From Odobenus rosmarus divergens (taxonomy: Eukaryota; Chordata; Mammalia; Carnivora; Odobenidae), in NCBI RefSeq assembly GCF_000321225.1, contig NW_004450566.1:1993233-2057232 (forward strand): a DNA stretch of 64,000 nt, written 5' to 3'. Both the position numbers and the translations under genes were made by a program. Shown one piece after another: positions 1 through 13,024 of this stretch. The notes under the pieces are model-generated. The model saw only the letters and a list, made by a program, of their open reading frames with translations. It had not been told where the DNA came from and did no database searches. Numbering within the stretch: the first letter of the stretch is position 1; each line of letters opens with the position of its first letter.

Positions 1-1400
1 GAGAATTCCAATATGACAGCTGTAGTAATACAAAGCTAGGGTAATCAAAATGACAATACATTTGTGAGGAAATACACAAGTTTTTAATTTAAAATAGAGA
101 TTCTAGAAACACACTAATGTATATATGGGAATTTAGTATGATATAGATGTAGATGGTATTAAAAATCAATGGGAAAAAAGAAACCTAGAAAAATTTAATC
201 CCACTTAGAAAAAAATTCACAAAATATTTAATGTCTCATTTGTGCAAAGATAATTCCAGATAATTTAAAGATATGCATATATATTGAAATACATGAAGTT
301 AAAGATATCTATGTCTCTATATTTATCTATCTATATTTAGGAAGTATGAGTTTGCTAGGAGAAACTACAGATTTGTAGCCAGTTATCTTGGGATGGTGAG
401 AGTTTACCTAATAAAAATGAAGAATCCAGAAACCATAATATAAAGTTAGAAATAGATGCCTATAAAAACATTTAAAATAATTATAAAAACAAAAGATTGC
501 ATATGCAGAGGGAAGAGAGATTGAGAGACAAACAGGGATAAATACTTGTCACAGATAACATAAAGTCTTGGTACCCATCATTAATCCCATAAATCCATCA
601 CAGATATAAATCAGTAAGAAAAAAAAATCTATAGAAAAAATGGGAAAATATATAAGTAGGCAACCGCTAGAAGAATAATTTTGAAAGTACAAAAAATATG
701 TATGAGTACATGCGTCATCTCAGTAATAATAACCAAGTAAATACAAATGTACTTGCTGGCCATCAGATTTGCAAAGAAAACCGTTTAGAATTTGATAATA
801 TAGAGAGTTGTTAAGCTGTGGGAAAATGAACATATAGATCTGTTTTGGAGTGCTGACTGTCTTTACCAAAATGTATTATGTAATCTCTTCTGGCTGCAGA
901 AATTCCACTGACTTTTAGGAGTTACAGTCACATGTATGTGAAAAAGTAGAAACAATCTATATTGCCAGAGGTAATACAAAAGTTAAGAAATGTAATTCTG
1001 TGGTATGGAGTACTATGAAACTTTTTTTTCCTTCAGTGAAATAATATTGTGTATGTAGTATTGAATTATCTTTAAGATATTTTGAAAAGTGCCTTAAAGC
1101 AAGTCACAGAAATATATGTATAGTAGGATTCCATTTACATAAAACGGACACAGAATATGCTGTTCTGTATATGCATTTGTGTGTGAATGTGTGTTTCAAC
1201 ATACAGAATCACTTCCAGAAGTAAATGTATCTTATTTGATAATGATTATCCAAAGGGAAAGACTGAGATTAAAGTAGTGGGAAGGGTTGTTGTATGTGCG
1301 TGTGTGTGTGTGTGTGTGTGTGTGCGGTTAGTGGCGCTTGGCGGAGACTTTTACTTTATATTCTGTGTGTCCTTTTGAATTTTTTTCGACTTCAAATATT
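1..1400 (+). mobile_element. Old L1 (L1ME-like) 3' portion, enters from left edge
   Basis: The sequence follows the order of a decayed L1 ORF2 C-terminus and 3' UTR. A segment near 22-50 matches the 'GTAATCAAAA' block of ORF2. About 600-750 corresponds to the 'caatcagtaagaaaaa ... gaaaaatgggaaaa' block. About 880-1180 carries the 'ccatttacataaaa' tail typical of ancient L1ME 3' ends. Every reading frame is broken. The 5' part lies outside the window. The subfamily name is inferred from memory of the consensus. Confidence 0.6.
1301..1324. repeat. (TG)12 microsatellite
   Basis: Twelve uninterrupted TG units follow an imperfect TGTATGTGCG lead-in. They sit in the 3' tail region of the old L1. 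Confidence 0.95.
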
Positions 1401-1478
1401 TATCACATTTAATGCAATTTTTAAGGGACAATTTAGAAAGTCATAGCTGTTTACCATTGTTGGCATGCAAAGACATCT

Positions 1479-1666
1479 CTTCTTTTTTAAAGAATTTATT
1501 CATTTATTTGAGTGAGAGAGGGAGAGGGCAAGTAAGCATGAGTAGAGGCAGAGGCAGAGAGAGCAGACTCCCTGCTGAGCAGGGAGCCTGGCAAGGGGCT
1601 CCATCCCAGGATGCAGGGATCATGACCTGAGCCAAATTTAAGCAACTGAACCACCCAGCCACCCCT
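1479..1666 (-). mobile_element. CAN-SINE (tRNA-Lys derived)
   Basis: The reverse strand reads the GGGTGGC/TGGTTCAG-like head, TCATGATCC, 'CTCCCTGCTCAGCAGGGAG' and the AAATAAAT...TCTTT tail. An 11-bp target duplication, CAAAGACATCT, flanks it at 1468-1478 and 1667-1677. Several substitutions relative to the younger copies in this window indicate moderate age. Confidence 0.95.
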
Positions 1667-1740
1667 CAAAGACATCTTTTAATAGAAGAATAAACAAGGA
1701 TGTTTTGGACCTTGTGTAAGCAGATAAAAACACTCTCTGT

Positions 1741-2877
1741 CTAAAATGCAAAGGTTTATTTTTGAGTTGTCAGGGTCAGATATGAGGTGCAGATCTCAAT
1801 CTGGCATTTTAGTTATTGGTTTAACCTGAATGTCCTGACTGTAGGGAAAGAAAAAAAGGTGCCAGGGTTTTTTCTCGGAGTGATGAAGGAAGATCAGTGA
1901 CACTCCCTCTCCATCTGCATTAGAGCACAGAGCCACAGGAAGGACACCACAGGGCAGCCTGGGGTCTGAGAGCTTTAGTGCGCTACAGCAGGAACTCACA
2001 GCCATGGCTTCATTGTGTTTGGTCTGAAAGAGCAGAGAAAATCATCAAATTGCCTGAATAGAGGGAACATTTTTATTGAACCATCTACAGGGCTAAATTA
2101 ATTGAGAAATGGAACATGATAGTTCAATAGGTGAGATTATCAAAAGAAAACTGCCCCCCTAGGGCAGAAGCCCCAGATGGGTGCCTGAGGGTTTCTGAGA
2201 ATAGTGATTGCTGCATGATAAAATATAATTGCCCCCTATTGTTACATTGCCCTTTAATGAATTCCATCCTGCACCTAAATATGACAAATAGGAAGGGATG
2301 GTGTGCAAAAGGATTGATAGTTACATCTGATGTTAAACCAGATGAGGCTACAGAACTTTGAAGAGAAGCTGTCCTTTGTCTTGGAAAATCTAAGAATCCT
2401 TTCTTGATCACTTCTGTGGGATTTTTGATTAACATAGAACTTGAAGAATGTATTTTATTTCAATTGACCCAAATAAATGAATAATCTCAGAAAAACAATG
2501 AGCCAAAAGCTATTTTTTTGAGGAAAACATACAATGTTAAATAGAAGGAGTTTGGCAATTTATTCATTCCTATATTAATTGACCAAAAATTTGAGTGCTT
2601 ACTAAAGGGCCAGACAATATGATAGAAGCTGTCATTTAAGAGAATCACAGTTTTTATTTGGTGCACAAAATTCTTATTTTTTAATATTTAAACAGCTTAA
2701 CTCTCTAATCAGCTAGCATGCTTCCATTTGGAAGGAATTGGAAGCTGAGTTCAAACTGGCTTAACCAACAATGGTATTTATTGGTTCATACATATGGAAG
2801 TCCAGACATAAGGCAAACTTCAGGGTTGATGTAATCTAATGTTTCCAGTGCTATTTCTTTGTGATTCTCTAGATTAA
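1741..2877. other. No gene; unassigned sequence
   Basis: I see no recognisable exon or RNA gene. Around 2725-2870 there is a stretch ('tttattggttcatac ... gaagtcca') that resembles a common old interspersed repeat I cannot name. The open frames of 69-103 codons here have no recognisable family and overlap each other on opposite strands. Confidence 0.4.
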
Positions 2878-3062
2878 CACTACCCAATGGAACTTTCTGC
2901 AATAACAGAAATGCACAATCCAATCATTGCCACTAGCCACATGTGACTATTGAGCAGTTAAGAACTGCCACTGTCATTTAGGAAATGAATTTTTAAGTGT
3001 ATTTAATTTTTAGTAATTTAAATAACCAGTAAAGCTAGTAGCCATCATATTGGAAAATGCAA
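2878..3062 (+). mobile_element. hAT-type MITE (MER58/MER3-like)
   Basis: It begins 'ACCCAATGGAACTTTCTG', contains 'CACTAGCCACATGTG(A/G)CTATTGAGCA', and ends with 'TAGCCATCATATTGGA'. The two ends are inverted relatives of each other, as in small non-autonomous hAT elements. The exact family name is not certain. Orientation is given as the usual consensus direction. Confidence 0.6.
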
Positions 3063-3884
3063 CTCAATACTCTGCCCTCTTGAACACTATGTGACAACAT
3101 CATCCACAGCTTTTTAATATATCAGTTGCAACTAATTACACATGAAATCATTCAGATCAAAGCAAGGAACAGTTATGAGAGTTTCACCCAGAAGAGCAAA
3201 TATCTTCTTTTCACAATACGTTGACTAAAATTAGATCACAAGCCCATTCCTGAACTGATCACTGGAAGAAAGATGATATAATCATTAGTCTTCCTGAGTT
3301 TATTCCTGTTACAGGAATAGGGTTGGCTTCCTCTGGGGTCCATAGGCTTGGGTGGGGTGGGGGGATGGATGACACCTCAAGAATATCGGTATTTGCATAG
3401 TGGGAGGAAAAATAAATTGGTTGCTGGGAGGACAGCTAACTACCCTTTTCACTTTTTAAACAGCAGTTTGAACCAACTAGTCAAAATGAGATGATAAGTG
3501 TCTATGTTCTAGTTTCTGTTGCTGGATCATCCCTAACCTTGTCATTCTACCATTAGCCAAAAGTTGCTAGGGAAAAATTGTCCTTTAAAATTTTTTACCC
3601 CCATACTTGATTGGTTGCTATTAGTGACCATAGTTGCCCCTCTTCTAATATTTCTATGGTCCAATTTCTTGTCCTAGTAGTCAAAAGAAAGTATCTGGGA
3701 CTGAATTCACAAAAATCACTGAACTCTCATCACAGCATCATAAAGCTCCTGCTGTCTGTTTTGGTGCAGTTATACTTAGCTTCTTGTACTTGTTCACCAT
3801 GTTCTCTATCAGCTCAAATGTTTCAGAATCATGAGAATTCTCTCTGCATGCAACTCCTTGCCCCCCTCTAGGTCTCCACTAGAC
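3063..3884. other. No gene; unassigned sequence
   Basis: AT-rich sequence without recognisable genes. A short G-rich run (GGGTGGGGTGGGGGGATGG) lies near 3350-3368. An 86-codon open frame at 3611-3871 shows no recognisable domain. Confidence 0.4.
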
Positions 3885-4150
3885 ATCTCTCTTCTTCCAA
3901 GAAGTCTCCTTTGATCCATCCATGTCTGGGTTAGGTACTCTGTTTTGTGCTTTGATAACATTCTATGCTTCTCAAATCTTAGTCATTTTCATACTCTATT
4001 GTTTTCTCTATTTACTTGTCTTTATCTTTGGTTGTACTGAAAGGTCTACCAGGTCAGAGAATTTGTCTTGTTCACTTGAATATCCTTAATGTCTATCCAC
4101 AATATCACAGGCATGTAGCAGGCAATCAACAACTATTTTGAATTAACAGA
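3885..4150 (+). mobile_element. L2 LINE 3' end fragment
   Basis: It matches the L2 3' layout: 'tttacttgtctttat', then 'aggtc..agaatttgtcttgttcact', then 'ggcatgtagcaggcaatcaacaactattttgaat', a decayed form of the L2 terminus. It is heavily diverged, as expected for an ancient LINE. Confidence 0.7.
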
Positions 4151-5424
4151 TGATACATGCTGAAGAAATGAGTTGGTTAATAAATGAACAGGTACCTATC
4201 ATACTACATTACATAACACATATCTTTTTAATCCTAAATTTTTTTGTATGCATGCATATACTCATATAGAAAGCTTCAACTACCTATACTTTAATAGTTA
4301 ACATATTCTAAAAATATATTTTTTTTCCAAATTAAAGATACCTTGCTAGCTTAGTTCCTAGTTTTTGGTTTACCAACATTGACAGACTCTCTTGGTTTAA
4401 AAGTTTTATGGGACCTTGATTGATATTTTGGAAATGTGAAGAATTTCATTTTCAGCATCCGTATGCAGCACAGTAAAAGTATTTCTTTTCAGAGAGCTTA
4501 TCTCATGCAGTAGGCTGGAACTCATTTGAGAAGTAGTCGAATCACTGAAGCAGACCTTGATTGATCAGATATAAAATTTCTACAGTAACTCTTACTCTTT
4601 TTTTTTAATTCAGTGTAAGCATGCTTTTCATCATGGTTTGCTTTATACTGACTACAAAAACCCAATCCTCAGTCTCTCTCTCTCTGTACATCATTAATTA
4701 AAAGCTTTAAGGAGTTAAGACATAATACAGCAAAATAAGCTATGCCTTATTGTTACTTATCATGCAGATCTGATGGGATATATGCAGTCCAGTATTACCA
4801 GCAGAAGAAAATTACTACTCTTAAACCGCTTCCTTTTTGAGAGAAAAATTAATTTCTTAAATGCAGAAGTAAGAAAGAAGAGGTATTCTCCAACTTCTTA
4901 TGCATATACTGGTATCGTAAAGACTATTTTAGTCCCATAGAAACAATGTTGGAGGCACATTGAGAACAATAGCTGAGTATCTAGAAGCTTTACCAGGAAG
5001 GCTTATATTTGGCTATAGCGTTCAGATAAGGTGCTGATATAACAAATTTAATCTTCACCCCCACCCCCACCCCTTGCCCCATGGAAGCCCATAGAGGAGC
5101 TACACTACAAATCTGTAGAGATCTATTCCTGATTTATGGGGATACACACACATGTCCTGATGCTTAATAAGCATGTAAAAACACTGAGAAAAATGTTTCC
5201 TTATTTTGCCAATATTTAAAAACCAGCTACAAATTCAGCTTCAGAGATGTAATGATTAAAATAGAGATTATTGGGAACAATAAAAAAGGTACTTTATAGA
5301 AAGGTACCAACATTGGTTTGAATAACTTTGTATAGGGTAGCTTCATCTTTAATAACAGAAAGGGGAACACAGAAAAATGTAGTCATCCCTTGCAAAATCC
5401 AGTGCTTCCTTATTTATAGAAGCA
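4151..5424. other. No gene; unassigned AT-rich sequence
   Basis: Nothing recognisable as a gene. It includes a C-rich run (CACCCCCACCCCCACCCC) near 5057-5075 and a short CT run at about 4672-4686. Confidence 0.4.
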
Positions 5425-5711
5425 CTCTTTTATTTATTCATTCAACAAATATTTATTACCCAACTATAATGTTCCAGAGATGGCATGATCTCTGTCCACA
5501 AGCAGGTCATGGTCTGGTAGAAGGGACAGCCATTGATAAATATTCATTATATAATGTAAGCTGTATGATTTGATAAAAGTGTGTACCAAGCTCACACATC
5601 AGGAATTAATTATAATGACTAACCTTACCTTTCAAGCTGGGTAAGAAAGGGCATTTTTGCATAGGACTTGAGAGTTGTATGAGTTTGTTAGGGGTAGGTG
5701 AAAGAAAGAAG
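5425..5711 (-). mobile_element. Decayed L2 LINE, reverse orientation (part 1)
   Basis: It starts 'tattcattcaacaaatatttatta', the reverse complement of the L2 terminus. It continues with 'atgttccagagatggca' and 'caggtcatggtctggtagaagg', the usual antisense L2 3' sequence. The SINE at 5712-5908 interrupts it. Confidence 0.6.
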
Positions 5712-5908
5712 TTTTTTTTTAAGAATTTATTTGTTCATTTGACACAGAGAGAGAGAGAGCACAAACGGGGCGCGGCAGGCAGAGGGAGAGGGAGAAGCAG
5801 GCTCCCCGCTGAGCAGGGAGCCCAATGCCAGCTCGATCCCAAGACCCTGGGATCATGACCTGAGCCGAAGGCAGGTGCTTAACCGACTGAGCCACCCAGG
5901 CCTCCCAG
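5712..5908 (-). mobile_element. CAN-SINE
   Basis: A full-length reverse-orientation copy: T-rich tail, (GA)n, 'GGAGAAGCAGGCTCCCCGCTGAGCAGGGAGCCC', 'GGGATCATGACCTGAGCCGAAGGCAG' split by minor changes, and 'AACCGACTGAGCCACCCAGG'. A short flanking duplication, GAAAGAAG, is visible at 5704-5711 and 5909-5916. Confidence 0.95.
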
Positions 5909-7000
5909 GAAAGAAGATTCTTAAGGAAGGAGATTTGTAAGAGCATGAGGGCACACGTGGCATGGTATATTTAGGAAATAAGGAAGATCTCAGCAGACAG
6001 AAAAAGAGGTACTTGAAGAAAATTGCCAGAGGATGCCTCTAAAAAGATGTTTGGGACCAGAATGTGAAGAACTTCATATAATCTATGGACCGTGAGCATA
6101 TTCTATAGATAATAAGATCTTAATGTAGCATATTACACAATAGGTACACATTTTAAAAGATTTTTTTTTCTGACAAAAAGGAAAAGAAAGAAATGAAGCA
6201 GGAAGAGATTAGGAACAACAACAAAAAAAGATGGGCAATAAAGAAGTTACTTTGATTCCATAATGGGAAGTGATGAGCATTGGGAGGAAAGTATGCCAGA
6301 AGGAATTAGGCAGGGGATAAGACCCAGAAGTCTGGGGGGAGGTAAACAGTTATTGCTGATCGTACAGGGGTAGAAGTCATTTGAAAGAAGTCAGGGATGT
6401 TTAAGGCAACTAGTTGAGTGGTAAGATTTTAGGCTAGATAGGAAATACAGAAAAAAAAGTATAGTTAAAGAAACAGGGAGTTTAATTTTAGACCTTCTGT
6501 GTCTGCTGTATCTGTGGGACTTTTAGATGGAGTTGCTTGCTCAGTAGGCTGAAGAAAATATTGGTCTGGAGCTCAGGAAGAAGGCAAGAGCCAGATATAT
6601 AGAAACTGGAGTGATAACTATAAAGATGAGGGTTGATTCTCTGACAGTGGGTGAGATTTTCTAGAAAGTGTAAAATGAAAAGGAAATACTTAGAGTGCAA
6701 ACACACTTAGGGAGTTTAGCCAACTAACAAAGCAATTAAATAATAAACAGAGTGGCTGCAGAGTCCCTGAGAGGACAGTTGGAATGAGTTTGTTTGTTTT
6801 CAAAGTGAGTGGAGAGAAGTCTGCAGGGCCAGATGTTACCAAGAAAATAAGTGTGATTAAATAGGGGGGAAAAAAGCCAAAATGCCAGACATAAGAGAAG
6901 CCCCTGGGGACTTTAGAGATACTTTTACTTTTAAGGTGGTGAAGCCAGAAGGTTGACAGTACAGGTCCAGGGAGGGGACAAGGATGGGTGAGAATAGTCA
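5909..7000 (-). mobile_element. Probable decayed L2 LINE, reverse orientation (part 2)
   Basis: Purine-rich sequence with scattered antisense-L2-like blocks, for example 'gaaggaga.ttgtaagagcatgagggca', 'tctggagctcaggaagaa' and 'gtgagtggagagaagtctg'. Collinearity with the part before the SINE supports one element. Divergence is extreme. The antisense 72- and 103-codon frames here are chance openings. Confidence 0.4.
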
Positions 7001-8409
7001 CAGAAACTCTCTCAATATCATTGTGAGTATACCTATAATAAATACTGAAATGCTAAACTTGAGCCCCAATATCATTTTCAGCATTGTCACATGTTTATAA
7101 TTTCACGAGTTTTGTTAGCCTCTCTTACATATCCTTTATCTGATCATTGGAAATAAAAAAATCAAATGGATAAATACCTGCAAGTAAGGTGGTATTTAAT
7201 GTTTTAGCATTATGCTCTCTTGAATGTGCACTGTCTGTGCCAACATTTAATTATGTATTTGAGACAGTGGTATGGGGAAGTAAGCAATCAACAATACTTC
7301 TCCATGATCATTAGTGTCACTGTCACAGACATAACATGAAATAAATGGGATATAGTTTTATTCTGAAGAGACCTCATATTGCCTTTCCTTTTCTTCCACT
7401 AGCTGGCTACATCATTTAATTACTGAGGATACAAGAAAAATAATGTCAATGAGCTATGCCATAATTGCCTCCCAACTCCTTTGAGAATCCATTATGTTTT
7501 TCCCTGAAATTAAAATTGATACTGTAATACGAGGGAGATGGCTTATCTAGAAGATCAAAGCCTCATGGTGTGTCTTTCTATTCTGGGTACATTCATCACC
7601 TTTAAAATAAAGTATTTTTTTTCTACTTGAACTTGTTACTTACATCTTTTAAGTTTTCTGAGTCTGAATTGGACTTGAGTTCTAAAAGCTTATGCTACCT
7701 GTGAGTTTAGGAGCGTAGACAGCTGGCCACACTGAAGATATTGGCCTGGTTTAGCCTCTGTCTTCAGTTTCCAGTGTGAGTCAATGTGAGCCTAACGCAT
7801 GGAGAAATCTTAAGCCTAGTCAAGGCAAGATGTTTTTAGCATACCTTACACTAGCAGTTACAATTATCGTTCTGAGAGGTGCAGTAGATGTAATCCTATC
7901 ATCTGACACAAACTTCCAGGAATGAATTCACTTTTACTTCCTGTTATTTCTGAAGCTGCATACTTTAAGTGGTATCTGCAACGTTATATTTTAACTAGTA
8001 AGTAGGGACCAAAGTAAAGAATAAATTTGCTGCCTGTTAATCTGGGATAATGCCCATCATAATTCACTGAACTTTTATTCATCCTCCTCAAGTAGCTCAG
8101 TCCCAAGGACAAGCCTGTTGGTAGCATTGCTTTTGCAAAAAACTAGATCTTTGGTCTCGTGCTCTAATCTAAGCCATACACACTCTAATACCTTCAGTCT
8201 CCAAAATATTGCTGTTTTCACTGAACAGTAAAGTTTGAAAAGATGCTTAGTCTTTTTTGGTTTAAATTTTTTATTTGACATAGAAATTTATGATAAATGG
8301 GATCCCACATATTTTATTACATCACATAAGCCTAATGCACCAATCTGATGCAAAAAAAATGCTTTAGATTCATGCAAATGTATTTTTATACCTGCCTGAC
8401 TGAGCTGTT
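7001..8409. other. No gene; unassigned, looks single-copy
   Basis: I recognise no repeat or gene. The stretch at about 7660-7960 is less AT-biased and free of low-complexity runs. It could be a conserved non-coding block, but nothing in one sequence alone can show that. Confidence 0.35.
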
Positions 8410-8965
8410 AGGTATAGTAACTGTGGTACACAGCTTCTCACATAGCTCCCAGTGATCTCCTCCTCCTATTATTCATGCCCTTGTGTAATCTCCTTCCCTC
8501 GCATATGGGCTGGAACTAGTGATTCTCTTCTAATGAACAGAAGAATATGGCAAATGTGATGGGTATCACTTCTATTATTAGGTTATAAAATACCATGACC
8601 TCTATTTTCTTAGCAGGCTCTCTCTTCCTGTCTTTGATGGAAAAGATGCTATATTGGAGGGGTCCATGTGGCAAGGAACTGAAGGTGTCCACTAGCCAAT
8701 AGCCAATAAGGAACCGAGGTTTGCCTTCAACTAGGCACGAGGAACCAATTAACAATCTCATGAGTAAGGTTGGAAATCGTTTCTTCCTTGGTGGAGCCTT
8801 TAGATGAGACCCCAGGTCTTGACTATCGCCTTTTAAAAGCCTGTGAAGCATGAAGCCTAGTTAAGCTTTCCCCAATTGCTGGCTCACAGAAACTGAGATA
8901 ATGAATGTGGGGAAAGTGGCTAAATTTGGGGATAATATGTCAAGCAGCAATAGATAACTAACAAA
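8410..8965 (+). mobile_element. Old LTR, MaLR/ERVL-like (solo)
   Basis: The order of blocks is that of a common mammalian MaLR/MLT1-like LTR: 'TGTGGTACACAGCTTCT', 'CCCTTGTGTAATCTCCTTCCCT', 'GGGCTGGAACTAGTGA', 'CATGTGGCAAGGAACTGA', then the terminal 'ACAGAAACTGAGATAATGAATGT' and 'GCAGCAATAGATAACTAA'. The AATAAA-type signal is mutated to AATGAA. No internal retroviral genes are present. The 111-codon frame on the reverse strand inside it is incidental. Confidence 0.6.
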
Positions 8966-10081
8966 TCAATGTTCATCCAGATGGCAATTACGCAGGAATA
9001 TCTAAATATGTAATAAAAAACACATAAGCAAAAAAAAATTAAGAAAGTAATTTATTCTTTAATAATAATCTCAGGTCCTCTTTCAGTTCTTATTTCCTTT
9101 TACTTCAGACAGTTTACACATATCCAGACTTTCAGATTTCCCAACAAACAACACATACAAATTAAAAAAAAAAAACCTTAAAAAAATGAAACTTGAAAAT
9201 GCAGCCAAATCATTAGCAGTTAGATGTGACTCTTAGAAATCCAATAGGAAAGAAGGAAAAGAAAAGATTTCGAGGCTAAATTTTAATGTAGATGATTTCA
9301 TGTATGAGAAAACAAAGTTTAAAATTCTGTGAGAGAATTTATATATTGAACACATTAAAATAGTTAAGATCTTCACTATAATCTTGTCTAATTAATTGGA
9401 GTTTAAAATATAATTTAAAATAAATACAATATAATATATTTTTAAATAGTTTTTAAGTTAAATAAACTTTGGAAAGATTAATAACAAAAGTATTTACAAC
9501 AGCATTGAAACTGTTTACTTGGAACATTTGCTTTATATAGCAATTCATTCCTGAATGAAACTAGATAAATGGAGTGTTGGTACATTTTAAAAGAATTCTG
9601 TTTTGGAATAAGTCATTATGTCCATCTCATGCTTGCAAGAAAATTTAAACCATCCTGGAAAAAGGAGAAGATGACCTGTATGTAAAGACCTCCAAAGAAG
9701 AGATTATAGTTTCATTGACTACACATTCCATGCCTTAATAAACATCACTGTCAGAAAGTTCTCATATCTAACATAAATCTCTTTAGTTTCACTTCAAGCC
9801 TAATTGCTGTATTTTGTGTTAAACAGATGGAAGACAGTTGGTTGCTAAGTTCTGAAGCTCCTTTAAGAGACTTGAAAACAAGTTTCCATGTGCTAGAATC
9901 CTTCATATTATTGATTCACAGCTCAGGGTTTTTAAATATTGGCTATGCCACTGCTCACCCTTATCCCAACCCCACTCCAGAGTTGGTCTTTAATTGACCA
10001 TTTAAGTACAGAGTGTTGAAAGGTAGAAGTCTTCATATTTAAGAGTCAAGATAAACAGCTGTTTCTATAACTTCCACTCAT
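8966..10081. other. No gene; AT-rich, unassigned
   Basis: About 9405-9475 is almost pure A/T (alternating TTTAAAATATAAT-type sequence) and could behave as matrix-attachment-like DNA. No repeats or genes were recognised with confidence. Confidence 0.35.
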
Positions 10082-10200
10082 GGGCTCCTTGCTCAGCAGG
10101 GAGTCTGCTTCTCCCTCTCCCTCTGCCTCTCCCCCTGCCTGTTCTGTGTCTCTCTCGCAAATGAATAAATAAAATCTTTAAAAAAAATTAAAAAAAATTT
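10082..10200 (+). mobile_element. CAN-SINE, 5'-truncated
   Basis: It starts inside the SINE at GGGCTCCTTGCTCAGCAGGGAG and continues through the CT-rich part to AAATGAATAAATAAAATCTTT and an A-rich tail. The tRNA-like head with its Pol III boxes is missing. No clear flanking duplication was found. Confidence 0.9.
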
Positions 10201-10829
10201 TTTTCTTTCATTATTTTCAGAACTTGGTATATAAAAGTGCTAAAAATGGTGCTTTTGATTTTCAAATACCAAATATTGTATTGAATGGCCTTTCAAACTA
10301 TCTATCTACCTTTGATTTTTGTGACCACCAGGGTGACAACTTCTGTTTCCTTCAGTTCATAATACTGTACAAAAGTTTGAAATTTTTTCTATGAAGTGTG
10401 ATATCAAAAGTTAGATATAATACTTCAAACACTGAAGTAGTAGAGTTCAAGGGTATGTTCAATTTAATTAGTATAACAGTGTATTCATGACAGCAACCAA
10501 TCACCAAATTTCAGTGTCCAGAGATTTTACTGGAACTTCATTATGTAGGCCTGATTGATTCATCAATTGTCATGTGGTTAATCTCCAAGTCGATTGATCC
10601 CAGGTGACCCAAAGCCACCACTCTAAATCATACTGTTGGCCTTTCTGCCATGGACACCTCCAAGCTGAGACCACTGAGGGTGGTCAGCCCCAACTTAAGT
10701 AAAAACATTCCTATCAGGTCTGACATACATTACCTGTTAGAACCAAGAGCAAAGGCAAGACCTGTCTTTGGGCAAGGCAAATTATTTACTACACACTGAT
10801 AGTCTTTGCCTTTATGAGGGATGGTGGAC
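10201..10829. other. No gene; possible LTR-like remnant
   Basis: About 10480-10790 ('gcctgattgattcatcaattg...', 'ctaaatcatactgttggcctttctgcc') resembles part of an old LTR but I cannot assign it. Otherwise AT-rich unassigned sequence. Confidence 0.3.
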
Positions 10830-11435
10830 CATTAACATTTATGTAATTATCAATATGGTTGAATTTAACTCCATCATTTTGTTATTTGCTTTCCATTTGT
10901 CCTGTCTGACCCCTATTTCTTTTTTTCATGACTTCTTTTGTATTAACCGAGTATTTAATTGTAAGATTCCATTATATCTCCACCCTTAGCTTATTAGCTA
11001 CATTTCTTTGTTTTTATTCTCAATGGTTGTTTTAGAGTTTATGATGTACTTATTTAATAATCACAGGCTAACTTCAAATATTAAACCTTGGTATGCTATA
11101 AAAACTTCACATTAATATACAAACATTTTAGTCTTGGTCTTTACCAAGTTTCATATATTTAACACCTAAATATGATAGATAACTTTAGATACATTTTTAT
11201 TATTTTAGCTCCAGACAATTAATTTTAAAGGTATTACACAATGAAAAAAAATTAAATTTACTCATTGCTTATAATTTCTGGTGATATTTAATCTTTTTTA
11301 TAGTTTCAAATTTCTATTAGGTATCATTTCAGAAGTTCTTCTGAGAACTTTCTTTAACTTTTCTTGCAGTGCAGGATTCCTGATTATAAATTTGTACAAG
11401 TTTTGCTTAAATGGATAAAAACTATTTTTTCTTAA

Positions 11436-11641
11436 TTTTTAAAAAATATTTATTTGAGTGAGAGAAAGATACAGAGAGAGAGAGAGCTCAAGGGTGGGGG
11501 CAGAGGGAGAAAGAATCTTTTAAGGGGACTCCATGCTGAGCGTGGAGCCGGGCCTGGGGCTCAGTCTCACCACCCAGAGATCACAATCTGAGCCCAAACC
11601 GACAGCTGGTCATTTAAGCAACTGTGCCACCCAGGTGCCAC
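11436..11641 (-). mobile_element. CAN-SINE, older copy
   Basis: A reverse-orientation copy with the (GA)n stretch, 'CCATGCTGAGCGTGGAGCC', 'GAGATCACAATCTGAGCC' and 'GTGCCACCCAGGTGCC'. The middle (GCTGAGCGTGGAGCC) is the older SINE variant also seen at 38811. A weak flanking duplication around TTTTTTCTT is visible. Confidence 0.9.
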
Positions 11642-13024
11642 AGTTTTTTCTTCACTTTTGAAAATATGGTTTTCACTGGCTTAACGATTCTAGGATGACT
11701 TTTTGTTTTTGTTTCAGAGACACCATTCCACTGTCTTTCAACTTCCATTGTTCCTTTCAACAAAACTATGATTTTGTTGTTCTTTTGTGAGTAATCAATC
11801 TCTGGCCACCTTAATTTTTTTTTCTAATTATCAATGAATTCTCTGTGATTGATTGTGATGTGAATAATTGTTTCTTCTTTAGGTTTACTTTGCTTAATGT
11901 CCATTTGTAATATTTTCCACTGTTTCTTTTAAATATTTTTATGTACTTTCCCTCTTCTTTACGTTATTTCAGTTACACATAATTAGATCACATGAACTTA
12001 TTCCACAGCTGTCTGATGTTCTCATTATTTTCTTTGTTTCATTCTGCATAGTTTCTATTGCTATATCTTCAAGTTCATGAATCTTTTCTTCTCTAATCTC
12101 TAATAAACCCTTAATCTCTTTTCATTTTTATCTCAAGCATTATAGTTTTTATTTCTAGAAGTTTGATTTGAGTCTTTCTTACATATTTTATATCTCTAGC
12201 ATTTCTTTAGCTTCTTAAACATATAGAATACAGTCATAACTGTTTTAATGTCCTTGTTTTATCACCTGGATAATTTCATGGTTATTTTAATTGGTTGATT
12301 TTTCTACTCCTGTTGGGTTGCATTTGTTTGCTTCTTTTCATGGGTGGTAATTTTTGATTGGTTGCCAGACATGAATTTCACTTTGTTGGATTTGGATATA
12401 TTTGTATTCCTACAAGCATTCTTAAGCTTTGTGCTTAGATCCAGTGAAGTAACTTGGAGAAACTTTTATCCTTTTGTGCCTTGCTTTTAGCTTTTGTTAT
12501 ACAGGCCAAGGGCAGCATTTTGACAAGGGCTAATTTTGCCCTATTATTGAGGCAGAGCCCTTTTTAAAAGGCTACCTAATGCTCCATAGATTATGACATT
12601 TTCTCACTTGCTGATGGTTTAAAAAAAATGCATACTAGTGTTCCTGGGATTGTTGCATTTAATTTTTTCAGTGGTTATTTTCCCAGCCCTGGTTAATTTT
12701 TTTTTCACATAAATGAGCTTATCAGTATTCAGCTGATAGACTTGAGGGAGGCCTTCTATAGATCTCCAGAATTCTTTCTCTGCATTTCTTTTCATTCCAG
12801 TTTTCTACTATGCAAATTCTAACTACCTTGGACTCCTCAAGCTACCAATTTTGTGTCTTCAATTGAGGGAGACTGTCTAGTCTTGCCTGAGTTCCTTGTT
12901 TTTGCATTATGACCTGAAAATTATTTCCAGGCAGTAAACTGGGGCATTTGGGATATTTTTTTTCTATCTCTCAGAGATCACTATCCTTCATATCCAGGGG
13001 CCCAGTGTTTTTTTGGGGTTTTCT